Source: Clusia tigrina (Eukaryota; Arthropoda; Insecta; Diptera; Clusiidae). Taken from it: DNA of 64,000 nt. The notes beneath the pieces were generated by a model. That model was not told the origin of the DNA. It saw only the letters and a list, made by a program, of their open reading frames with translations, and made no database searches. Both the position numbers and the translations under genes were made by a program. The stretch covers positions 165,701,860 through 165,765,859 of the forward strand of contig OV050030.1 in the NCBI GenBank assembly GCA_920105625.2, given 5' to 3'. Shown here piece by piece: positions 10,491 through 19,396 of the stretch (its first letter is position 1; every line of letters begins with the position of its first letter).

Positions 10491-10582
10491 TCGTTAATGA
10501 GCGAGTTTATATTAGTCTTTCTTTTCTCTTCGACAATAAAGTGAAGTGAAGAATATGCAACAAACATATTCCTATTTTAAAA
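10491..10582 (+). promoter_or_regulatory. internal copy of the Polinton terminal promoter
   Basis: TATAAATAGTTCGTTAATGA at 10491 followed by GCGAGTTTATATTAGTC, near-identical to the terminal promoter blocks at 8479, 40556 and 48122. A short leader leads to the ATG at 10583. Confidence 0.6.
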
Positions 10583-10837
10583 ATGGATAGTACTTTAAGT
10601 GCATTAAACAACATTTGTCAAATAAAGGGATATAAAAAACCAGTTCTAAGCCTTAGAATCTTTCCATCCGACACCCTCTTAAGATTAATTAAGGCTAGCA
10701 GGAAACATACACCGTTTGGAGAAAAAAACATGGTGGAGTGAGATGAACATGTAATATTCTTACCTCAAAAATTTAATAGTTTAACAGATGACGATATTTT
10801 AAACTTATCAAGTGGAGAATATTTTATTAAAAAATAA
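10583..10837 (+). pseudogene. small unrecognised Polinton ORF
   Basis: 84-codon reading frame from ATG 10583 (MDSTLSALNNICQIKGYKKP) to TAA 10835-10837 with one internal TGA in the context NMVE-stop-DEHVIFLP, which fits a Trp-to-stop change. Mixed charge; no signal peptide or membrane segment. It has its own TATA promoter and upstream repeat array. Function unknown. Confidence 0.5.
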
Positions 10838-11991
10838 ATGTAATTAATAATAACTATAAATTTGTTTTTGAAACTAAAAATAAAGAATAAAAAAATCTGT
10901 AATCAATTTTTAATTAGTTGCTTATTTTCTATCTATATCTACAATTCTAAAGTGGCCCCACGCTTTCGTTTCATTAGTACCAGACACTAAAAATCGTTTG
11001 TCATCAAATAAATTAAAAACGAGGTTAGTTTGATTGATGCTGTTAACTTCATGTTTCTGCGATTGAATTAAATTTTGTTCGATTACTTTTTCAATATTAT
11101 TTTGCAGACAATCAACATAGTCATTAAATGTTATGCTATTTTTTATTATATGTCTTTTTACACCTTTACACTTTTTTTCTTCTTCTTTACCCTCCACCTG
11201 TATTGCGTACATTTTTGATCTGAGACCAACAAATGCAGTCATTATGTGACCATTATTCTCATCTTTCATAATACCCAGAACTTTTTTATTTACGTGAGGG
11301 ATATCCCATCTGTTTCCAATAGGTTAGTCGCTTGTATCAAAACGTTCAACACAATCACGCTTAATGATTTGATACAAGTCGGGGCAAATGACTTCATATA
11401 TAAGAGAATCTGTATCAGTGTAGCAAATAGTACAATTGGATCCAAATTCAGGAACCAAATAACCATAATGAAAATCGCAAATGGTTGTTTTAGCTAGATC
11501 GAGGATACACATACCAACATACGAGGTGTGATAAAAAAATAACCGTTCTTTTCATCTTTTCGTGAGTTACGTATGTTCGATGTTCGTATTTTTTTTTTTT
11601 TATGTTGGTACACATGTCTGTCATATATGTTGGCAATACCAACCATTTTGGATTGTCAGTTTGTTTTTGACGGATATAAAGGTTAGTCGTGTTTTGGTGT
11701 GCTCTTCGATTTTGTACTATTCGAAAAAATGGATCAAAGAAACTGTATTCAGTTTTGTGTAAAAAATGAAATTAAATGCGCAAGTACATCTGAAATGTTG
11801 ACTGTGGCCTTTGGCGAGTCTACTATGAGCAGAACGCAGTGAAGAAAATGATTTTGGATAATCGTCGAATCATTATCAGAGAGGTTGCTGATGTTGTTGG
11901 CATATCGTTCGGCTTATGCCAAGCAATTTTTACGGATGTTTTAGGCATGAAACGTGCAGCAGCGAAGATTGTTCCAAAATTCCAAAACCAC

Positions 11992-12402
11992 GCTATTAAA
12001 AGGCGGAATAATAAGACCATCTCGTTCACCCTACAATTCACCCATATGGGTTGTCCCAAAATAGGAGGACGTATCGGGGAAAAGGAAATATAGAGTTGTT
12101 GTGGATTTCAGAAAATTGACGCAGTCACTATAGCTGACAAATATCCAATACCAGAAATTGGAGAGGTATTGTCTCACCTCGGCGGCAATAAATTCTTTAC
12201 AGTTATCGATCTCAAAAGCGGATTTCATCAAATCCCACTAAACGAAAAAACGGCATTTTCGGTTAACAACGGGAAATACGAGTTCACAAGACTCCCGTTC
12301 GGACTTAAGAACGCCCCATCAATATTTCAGAGGGCATTGCACGATATCCTCAGAGATTTCATCGGAAGGACTTGCTACGTTTTTATCGACGATATGAACT
12401 GA
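11992..12402 (+). pseudogene. gypsy-A RT fragment inside the mariner
   Basis: Carries the fingers/palm part of gypsy-A RT (FFTVIDLKSGFHQIPL, RLPFGLKNAPSIFQ) up to the catalytic box (YVFIDDMN, then stop). It corresponds to about 6440-6860 on the opposite strand. No LTR, poly(A) or target duplication surrounds it, so it did not arrive by retrotransposition. Confidence 0.9.
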
Positions 12403-12596
12403 CTCTCTGACTTTTTCCTCTTTCCAATACTGAAGACACCGATGAAAGCAAAGCGTTGTGCTACGATTGGCGATACCAAAAAAAGCGTATCAGAAGTGTT
12501 TCGAGGATTGGAAAAAACGCTGGCATAAGTGTATTATATCTGAGGGGAATTACTTTGAAGGGGACAAGATAGTTGTTGATGAATAAATAAAAACTT

Positions 12597-12666
12597 TATT
12601 TTTTGATCACACCATAACGGTTATTTTTTGATCACAGCATAACGGTTATTTTTTGATCACACCTCG
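12597..12666 (+). repeat. triplicated mariner terminal repeat
   Basis: Three tandem copies, about 25-28 bases each, of ATAACGGTTATTTTTTGATC ending in CACA/CACC form the 3' terminus. The 5' end has one copy. Confidence 0.85.
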
Positions 12667-12840
12667 TACTCGTATATGGGCTTATTGAAGAAAACTTCTG
12701 TCTTGTTTAGCTCTATAGCAACAAGATTTTCATTGAATATGGTTGAAGCTTTAAATTCCGGCTTGGAAATAAGAGCTTCCGCTCCATATCGACCCTTCCA
12801 TTTTGTTACCAGTTTGACAATACTATACTTTCGGATATTC

Positions 12841-13193
12841 TCAATTGTATTTTTGAAAAAGAAATTTTAAACATAAATGTCCACAGTTGAAAGTATTGAA
12901 TTTTTGTTTTTGTTTATAATTATATTCAATAGGGGATTTTAAATAATTAACTATTTCAAGTGGTGGTTGTAAGTCGCCAAAACTATCAAAATATTCCTTA
13001 TAGTTGTGATTTTTGTAGTACGCTACCCAATGTGTTCCACGACCGCTTGAGTCATCTAAATCAACAATACCACATTCTTGAGGTAATGGTTTTTTAGGTA
13101 AACAATCAGGCATAAAAACACCTCTAAAATGATTAAGTTGTTTTCTATATTTATTCAAATCTATATCTGTTAGTGGTCGTTTGGGTAGGTTCT
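12841..13193 (-). CDS. adenain-like cysteine protease (Polinton maturation protease)
   Basis: Counting from the in-frame TTG at 13156-13158 there are 105 residues: GTHWVAYY with His43, EYFDSFG with Asp58, and FNCGHLCLKFL with Cys92. Gln85 lies seven residues before the Cys, as in adenovirus protease. Adenain-family enzymes cleave capsid precursor proteins during maturation. No ATG is present; the same frame is open further upstream (KKLLKNLPKRPLTDID) to at least 13193, overlapping the end of the pX-like gene in a different frame, so the two may have been one fused ORF now separated by a frameshift. Stop at 12841-12843. Confidence 0.88.
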
Positions 13194-13571
13194 TTAAAAG
13201 TTTTTTGAATGTTGATTGTAATAAAGTCCAAATCCCTTCTTATATGGTTTAAAATGCAAACCTTTACTCATAGCAACTGACTCCATGTATCTATTGTGAC
13301 GCGTAGCCTCTGCTGGTTGTTCCTTTCCATTTTTTATATTATTTATAGCTTTTGCAATAGCTGATCCACCAGTAGCTAAACCACCAAGTGCAGACAACGC
13401 TGTTAAAACTGGAATTAATGGAAGAAATCCACCAATTTTTGGTACTGGAATAACTCTCGGTATATCAATATTAGATTTTTTTTTCTTTCTAAAACTTGAA
13501 TGTACAGCTTTTTGGGCAATTTTAATAGCAGCATTTATATTATCAAGTTTTTCTTTTTTGAATATTTTCAA
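13194..13571 (-). CDS. hydrophobic pX/pVI-like minor core protein
   Basis: 125 residues from ATG 13569-13571. The N-terminus is basic (FRKKKKSN near residues 27-34), then comes a Gly/Ala-rich hydrophobic stretch at about 47-76 (GGFLPLIPVLTALSALGG), and a basic C-terminus (KPYKKGFGLYYN). Such proteins lie next to the protease and PLA2 genes in Polintons and adintoviruses and are compared to adenovirus core/cement proteins; that comparison is structural analogy. The gene is intact except that its end overlaps the protease frame. Confidence 0.6.
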   Translation of the reverse strand: MKIFKKEKLDNINAAIKIAQKAVHSSFRKKKKSNIDIPRVIPVPKIGGFLPLIPVLTALSALGGLATGGSAIAKAINNIKNGKEQPAEATRHNRYMESVAMSKGLHFKPYKKGFGLYYNQHSKNF

Positions 13572-13605
13572 GGTGTTTTTGATAGTAGTTGAAAATAATT
13601 TTTTA

Positions 13606-14058
13606 TTATATCCTTTTGTCTTTCTGTTTCTTTTTTCTTGATTTACGAATGTTATTATTCATTCCTAATCCAAATTTACCTTTTGTCTTCATTGCGTTTG
13701 TTACAAACCAAGCGTCTGCCCGTTCTCTTAAATTACTATCTTTTGATTTTACTCGTCCCCAAGCTTTTTCAGCTAATATTTGATCAGCGTAATGTCTTTT
13801 ATTTATATCTTTTGATTGTGAATATGCAATATCATGCTCTTTACAAGCCGCATCCAATGGATTTATTCCTTTATCTCCTCTTGCTAAACGTTCTTTTAGT
13901 TTTGTTCCTGGTCCACAGAATTGATAACCAGGTAAATGTAATTCAAAAGGTAATGCGTCTATTAAGTTGTTTACGAGTCCCCTGCCAATCTTAATCTGAT
14001 TATGTGTATGTATTTTGTTATAGTTTATAACCATTTTTTTGTTATATGAAATAGTCAA
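13606..14058 (-). CDS. phospholipase A2-domain protein (parvovirus VP1-like)
   Basis: 150 residues, uninterrupted, from an in-frame start near 14058 (in-frame ATG at residue 9). The calcium-binding loop YQFCGPG is at residues 45-51 and the catalytic helix LDAACKEHDIAY at 68-79, with His75-Asp76 as the PLA2 dyad. The C-terminus is strongly basic (RKSRKKKQKDKR), suggesting DNA binding or nuclear targeting. In parvoviruses and adintovirus-like elements this domain breaches endosomal membranes during entry. It is in the same direction as pX-like and protease genes, forming a three-gene minus-strand block. Confidence 0.88.
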   Translation of the reverse strand: MTISYNKKMVINYNKIHTHNQIKIGRGLVNNLIDALPFELHLPGYQFCGPGTKLKERLARGDKGINPLDAACKEHDIAYSQSKDINKRHYADQILAEKAWGRVKSKDSNLRERADAWFVTNAMKTKGKFGLGMNNNIRKSRKKKQKDKRI

Positions 14059-14146
14059 GGCCCATTCGTGTTAGCATTACAAATCGAAATGAGATACTTT
14101 CTACATATAATAGAGAATTTATATTGAAAACATATTAGTTATCAAT
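14059..14146. promoter_or_regulatory. divergent intergenic region between PLA2 and ATPase genes
   Basis: 88 bases separate two divergent genes. It is A/T-rich with TACATATAATAG but no strong TATA box. It must hold both transcription starts if each gene has its own; this is inference. Confidence 0.35.
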
Positions 14147-15413
14147 ATGCGATTAAAGAAGCAACATAAGCAAATTTTAGTAAGAAATGCTGATGAATGC
14201 TGAAATGCTATCTATATGCAGGGGAAAAAACAAAAAATTATTCATAGTTCACTTTCACTAAATTCAATACGTGCACTTATTATAGGATCATCAGACTGTG
14301 GCAAGACTAATGTTATGCTTAGTCTAATAGAAAAACCTAATGGTCTTAATTTCAAAAATATTTACATATATTCAAAATCTTTGTATCAACCAAAATATTA
14401 GGTAGGTAGGTAGTTAAAGCGGCCACCCGAAAAGGGCGTACTTAGGCTAACATTGACCCTTTGTGATACCGCATGGGACAGCAGGTCCCATCCCTTTCAA
14501 AGGTCCAGCCATTTGGAGCTTTTAATGAAGCTGTCGTTGGAGCAAATTTTTTTTTTTTGAGATATCTCCCAAGGAGTCCAAAAAGTAGTCGCCTAGGAAA
14601 GTGCGCCTCCTTCTGGACAAAGCTGGACACGTGCACAACAGGTGAGCAGTAGACTCTTCCTCCTCCTCGTCCATGCAACTCCTGCAGAAGTCATTAGAGG
14701 CGATCCCCAGCCTACACCCGTGTGTGCCTAGAGTCCAGTGTCCCGTTAAGACGCTAATCACGGGACCTATGCTTTGTATATTTAGAGCCAGTAGGCCCTT
14801 AGAGCGCTTGACACTTATCTCTGGCCAGGTTTGTCTAGCTATTTTACATCCTGAAAGTTCAGACCAGCGCCTGCCCGCTGTTCCTAAAGATATTGTATTT
14901 ACTAAGAGCTTACATGTGGCAATAGGAATACCGAACTGCGACCAATCTGGTTCCATCGGTATGGTAGTACCCTCCCACCAAAATATTACTACCTAAAGAA
15001 ATTGATTGATCCAATAAAGGGAATAAACCTTTTTAACTTTTCGGAAAATGAAAAAGTTATAAGTCCACTTAAAGCTAAACCACACTCCATAATAACAAAA
15101 CACAATAAGAGATTATTTTTGTATGGGAAGACACAAGTATATTGATTGTTTTTATTTATCTCAAGCTTATACGAAAATTCCAAAACAGTTAATTCATGAT
15201 AATGCAAATATGATTATTATATTTAAACAAGATGAAATGAATGTTAAGCATATATATAATGATCATATTATCGGTGATATGTCTTTTAATAAGTTTATGA
15301 AGATTTGACGTGAATGTTGGAGAGATAAGTATGGGTTTGTTGTTGTAAGTAGGAATGATTTAATAAATATAGGACGATATCGAAAAGTATTTGATAATTT
15401 CTTTCAATTATGA
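14147..15413 (+). pseudogene. Polinton packaging ATPase (A32/FtsK-like), split by non-LTR element
   Basis: Frame starts at ATG 14147 (MRLKKQHKQI) with a TGA after 18 codons, continues through LSLNSIRALIIGSSDCGKT (Walker A GSSDCGKT at about 14283-14306) and is cut at 14400. It resumes after the insertion at 14989 (YLKKLIDPIKGINLFNFSEN) and reads on with a further TGA at 15306-15308 before the natural TGA at 15411-15413. The family pumps genomic DNA into capsids. Length without the insert is about 230 residues, close to other Polinton ATPases. Dead because of two stops and the insertion. Confidence 0.87.
14401..14976 (-). mobile_element. 5'-truncated non-LTR retrotransposon with RNase H-type C-terminus
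   Basis: Flanked by a 12-base duplication ACCAAAATATTA (14389-14400 and 14977-14988). On the minus strand it ends in a TACC repeat tail (plus strand GGTAGGTAGGTAG at 14401). The open frame 14522-14956 has the post-RNase H Cys/His region of I/R1/LOA-type elements: GHWTLGTHGCRLG, FCRSCMDEEEEES, HLLCTCPALSRRR. No RT palm is present, so it is a dead 5' truncation made by target-primed reverse transcription. Confidence 0.85.
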
Positions 15414-15523
15414 GAGATCTGATGTAAAGCAGATCAATAGCAGTTCGATAGCATATTGATAACAGATATAAAGCAGATTAATATCAAATTGATAGCCGAT
15501 AGAAATCGGAAAAAGGAAGCACC

Positions 15524-17118
15524 ATGAATAAAAATAATAAACTACTAAAAGATATAGTAAAGACAAGAGCAGTATTAAAAGAAAAACTAAAAAATTTCAA
15601 ATCAAATGCAATAGATAGGGTAAATTGTTGGAAGATACATTTCAACCTATAACAAAACCTCTGAATGAAATAATTGGAAACTTGAAAAATAAAGAAAATA
15701 TTTCAAGGACTGTCTATGATGAAAACTATGATAATGATGATGATGAAGATGATGATGATAATGATATTAATGATGATAATGATGATAACAAAAACGAAGA
15801 TTATAACATGGCTTCTTTCATAAATGATAATGATTCATTAGCAAATAGCCAGAAATCACAAAAAAATAATTTTGATCAAAAGAATGTAACAAAATAATTT
15901 ATATGAAAACAAACTAAAAAAATTAAAAGATAATTATTTTAAACCAAATAAAATAAATTAAATGTGAATAGACAATTAAAAGAGAAAATATATAACAAAA
16001 TTACGGAACACAAACAAGTAAAAAGTGCAAATGATGCTGATAAAGAGAATGTAGTTCCTAATACAGTAGTCCCTTTAATTACATCACAAGCACCATTTCC
16101 AATGAAAAAAGCTAGCACATCAACAGACGATAGATATGAAAACAATCTAAAAAAATAAAAACAATTGAAAAGGAAATCTTATGAAAGAAATATAGAGAGT
16201 AAACAAGTAAAAAGAAAAAGTGATGAATAGAATGTACTCGTATTGCATAAAACTATGCATCCCTTAATAACATCACAATCGACAACTGCAACACAAACAA
16301 AAGTGAAGCGAAAACGAAAAATTAATACAAAATTAAATGATTTTAACTATGATGACAAGAAACGGAAAAAATTAAATCATTTGTTTTCGAAACGAAAAAG
16401 TAAGGGACAATTAAATAATGATAGAAAACGAATTAAAATGTATGATAGCAGTATCACTAATTAAAATAAATTACTAAACAATTTTGAATTACTCAAAGAT
16501 AGTAAAAAGTTAGATACACTATTGAAAACGCAATATATTTTTTTAATCCAGTTTATATTAATTGGTTTTCAAATTAACAAATTCAATGCAATATAGAATA
16601 CAAATTAACAATGTCAAAATAAAATTGAAATAAACTCCACATTTCGTGCTGACTGCGTTAACGTTGGGCGAAGACTGACTATAAATATGGCTGCCTTTCC
16701 AGTCAAACGTTGCAAGTCGAACTAGGCTTTGGCCTTACAGGGTGATGTTTCATAACACTATATAGTGTTAATGTTGATGAAAAAGGAAGATGGCGGTATG
16801 GATATAAGAAAATAAAATTTAATACTGATAACCCTATTAATGTTGGTGGTAAAAGATGGAAAATGACACCGGGGTTATTTGAATTTGTATTTCACACCAA
16901 ACCTCTAAATTACTCTAAAAATGACTTAAAAAATTATAAACAAATTTTAATTAATACAAATGCACACAAACGACATTATCAAAACATTATTATAAAAATT
17001 GTATACAATTATTGTTTCCGATGTTAAAGAGGATACGAATCTAATTGAAAAAGCAATTAATGACCAATTATTTAGTGCAAATAAAGAATTTGTATATAAA
17101 ATTGAAGAAAGACTGTAA
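15524..17118 (+). pseudogene. conserved Polinton protein of unknown function, heavily degraded
   Basis: The N-terminal block starts at ATG 15524 (MNKNNKLLKDIVKTRAVLKE), shifts frame at about 15625 into LLEDTFQPITKPLNEIIGN, then runs into an acidic Asp/Asn tract (15715-15800). A Lys-rich middle region (15960-16463) is interrupted by stops and carries two versions of a TSQ-containing segment. The C-terminal block near 16795-17000 has GRWRYGYKKIKFN, MTPGLFEFVFHTKPLNY and NAHKRHYQ. N- and C-terminal blocks resemble a protein I recall as recurrent beside Polinton integrase/ATPase genes in insects. Treating 15524-17118 as one gene is inference from order. Confidence 0.55.
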
Positions 17119-17271
17119 GATTGAAAACTACTTATATAAATATCTTGATAAAGACAATGAAGATGTTAAGCGAATCAAACTTGAGCAACCAGTTATTAAA
17201 TTTTGAAATAAAGATTTTATTTTTCTCAAAGTATATAAAATAAGACATACATACATTCACTAACAGATAAT

Positions 17272-18227
17272 ATGGAAACACCCTCGAACATGGACAATAT
17301 GGAAATGAAAAAAAGAGAAATAGTCAACGAACTAAACAAACAAGCACGAAAAATTTTTAAAAGAAGACGAGTTACCATGAAAGGAATTGATGACTTATGG
17401 CAAGCAGATTTAGTTGAAATGGGGAATTATGAAGCTACTAATAAAAAATTTCGCTATCTTTTAACAGTAATAGATACCTTTTCGAAAAAAGCCTGGGGTG
17501 TAGCATTGAAAAATAAAACTGATCTAAACGTAACAAAGGCATTGAAAAGCATTTTTAATAGCAATCATCGAATACCAAAAATTTACAAACAGATGATGGG
17601 AAAGAATTTTTCCATAATCAATTTCACCATCTGATGCAAAGCAATCACATTAATCACTATTCAGCATATAGTGTTCTAAAGGCATCCATAGTAGAACGAT
17701 TTAATACTACATTAAAGGGAATGATGTGGAATGAATTTAGTTATCGAGGAAAATTTCAATGGATTGATAAATATCAAGAACTTATTGATAAATATAATAA
17801 TACATTTCATAGGACTATAAAAATGACACCTAATGAAGTGAATTCTTCAAATGAAAAATTTCTATTGGATACAGTCTATAACAATTTAAAAGTTTTTAAT
17901 AAACCCAAATTTAAAGTTGGTGAATATATTCGAGCTAGTAAATATAAGCATGTATTCGAAAAAGGCTACACACCAAACTGGACAACGGAAATCTTTAGAA
18001 TTAAAGCTATACAAAATAGTAACCCTACTACATATATTTTAGAAGACTATCATGGTCATGATATTAAAGGAGGGTTTTATAGATTCGAGTTAATGAAAAC
18101 TGAATTTCCTCAAACATATTTAGTTGAAAGAGTTCTAAAGAGGAGAAGGAATCTGGCTTATGTCAAGTGGTTAGGATTTTCAGCAGAACACAATTCTTGG
18201 ATTGATCTTAACAATTCATCTGTATAA
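17272..18227 (+). pseudogene. Polinton integrase with chromodomain, one frameshift
   Basis: ATG 17272. DDE core: Asp in LWQADLVEM (17407), Asp in the QTDDGKEF segment (17592) and Glu in VERFNTT (17694). A single-base deletion in an A run at about 17577-17582 puts the second Asp out of frame, so the gene reads as 17272-17634 plus 17634-18227. The C-terminal chromodomain shows YLVERVLKRR and AYVKWLGFSAEHNSWI, ending at 18227. Retroviral-type integrase that inserts Polinton DNA with 6-bp duplications; the chromodomain may direct it to modified histones. The single lesion in a homopolymer could be an assembly error. Confidence 0.92.
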
Positions 18228-18276
18228 AACCATTTATCAATGCCTTCATCACTTTATTTACTTACTAGTTGTTAAG

Positions 18277-18925
18277 ATGTCGATAACATTAACACTAACC
18301 GGAAATTCTTCATTACTTGTAGCAAATTATTTTCCACCGATTCAACTTAATTCAAATTATGTTTGCGGTTTAATAAGCTTAGACACATATCATTCAATTC
18401 CGAATGTTGATGTGGAAAACAATCTATTTCATATTGGTGATAAAGAAATAGAGATTCCTATTGGATCATATGAATTATCTGATATAGCTGATGTAGTCAG
18501 TGAAAAATATGAACAACTGAATCAAAAGGGAATACTTGAAAAGCTCTATAGATCCAATTTATTTCGCTAGAGTTAATTCAATTGCTTAAATTTTGGGGTT
18601 TCGTAAAATAGTATTGGTACCAGGTATTGTATATTATTCAGATAAAACAATAGATATATCAAAAGTATACATAATAGTTGCTGATTGTAATATTGTTACT
18701 GGATCATATATAAATAGTGTATCAGCACATACTTTAGATCAGTTTTCACTTGTCGTTAGTTCAGGTTACACAATCACTGAAACGCCACCTAATGTAATAT
18801 ATTTACCTGTAAATACCAATGAAATAATTCTTATTGTCTTGAAAGTTGTTGATCAAGACGGTAACTTAATAAATTTTCGCGAAGAAAAAATAACAATAAG
18901 ATTGCATTTAAAACCTTTAAAATAA
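18277..18925 (+). pseudogene. Polinton minor capsid (penton-like) protein
   Basis: ATG 18277. N-terminal half LTLTGNSSLLVANYFPPIQL and a CGLISLDTYHSIPN segment; C-terminal half with VYYSDKTIDISKVYIIVADC, PPNVIYLPVN and VVDQDGNLINF. This layout matches the single jelly-roll vertex protein of Polintons. Frames are disrupted between 18545 and 18600 (two stops and a base insertion). The TAA at 18923-18925 overlaps the next ATG (TAATG), suggesting coupled expression or shared mRNA. Confidence 0.75.
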
Positions 18926-19149
18926 TGATTATCTTCAAAAAAATTCAGTTACAAAATGATTTATCATTCATTTCACTAGCAGCAACAGAAGACAACGGCT
19001 AAGAAGAAGAAGAAGAAAGAGATATATAATTTTCAAAAAATCAATATCAAGCGAAATCCAAATATAAACAACCAGCAAAAACTAATAATCTCACTGAAGC
19101 TAATCGGAAGTTTCGTCAAAATTTAGGATTTCAATTAAAAGTTCAATAA
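18925..19149 (+). pseudogene. small Polinton ORF upstream of major capsid gene
   Basis: 74-codon frame from ATG 18925 (MIIFKKIQLQNDLSFISLAA) to TAA 19147-19149 with two internal stops around a Glu-rich stretch. The last part (NNLTEANRKFRQNLGFQLK) looks like a conserved short motif ending the protein. It starts within the stop of the minor capsid gene and ends 8 bases before the major capsid ATG, so it belongs to the late block. Function unknown. Confidence 0.45.
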
Positions 19150-19396
19150 AAAAAAAATGAGTAATATAATCAATGTACTACAGAAACCATTGTTTGATAA
19201 TTCAATTATTAAAAAAGAATATCATAGGTATACATCATATTTACAATCATTTCAAAATAATGATGAAATTCGTATAGCAATTCAAAATCAAGATTTATAT
19301 GTTTTGCCAAGCGAAAGCTTTTTATACATTGAGGGATTTGTAACGAAAGCAGCAGATAACACTGTAAAACTTTTTAATAATTGTATGGCATATCTA

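Larger units (their letters stand above)
11522..12666 (+). mobile_element. mosaic mariner inserted in polB
   Basis: Flanked by TA at 11520-11521 and 12667-12668; both ends read CGAGGTGTGAT inward. It is related to the mariner at 2897-4131. The transposase start (MDQRNCIQFCVKNEIK) is present, then a deletion joins AFGESTMSRTQ to VKKMILDNRR; after GMKRAAAKIVPK the mariner is replaced by about 410 bases of gypsy-A reverse transcriptase, and mariner resumes at DFFLFPILKTPM to the end (KIVVDE). The catalytic Asp residues 1 and 2 are missing, so it cannot encode a transposase. Confidence 0.92.
10922..12839 (-). pseudogene. Polinton DNA polymerase B, C-terminal remnant split by mariner
   Basis: Minus-strand gene in two blocks: 12668-12839 (KWKGRYGAEALISKPEF, then NENLVAIELNKTEVFFNKPI) and 10922-11521. 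The frame resumes exactly on the other side of the mariner at MCILDLAKTT and continues through the palm motif YTDTDSLIYE, the KxY-like region (GLRSKMYAIQ) and the thumb. One nonsense codon lies at 11324-11326 (TAA after DTSD). Protein-primed family B polymerase of the Polinton/adenovirus type, which replicates the element. Only the last 260 or so residues remain of an enzyme that is normally over 1000; exonuclease and TPR1 parts are gone. A protease gene abuts the cut. Confidence 0.88.

Noticed and set aside
16630..16740. Possible separate insertion with TATAAATA in the middle of the conserved Polinton gene
   Set aside because: No inverted repeats or target duplication found; too decayed to call.
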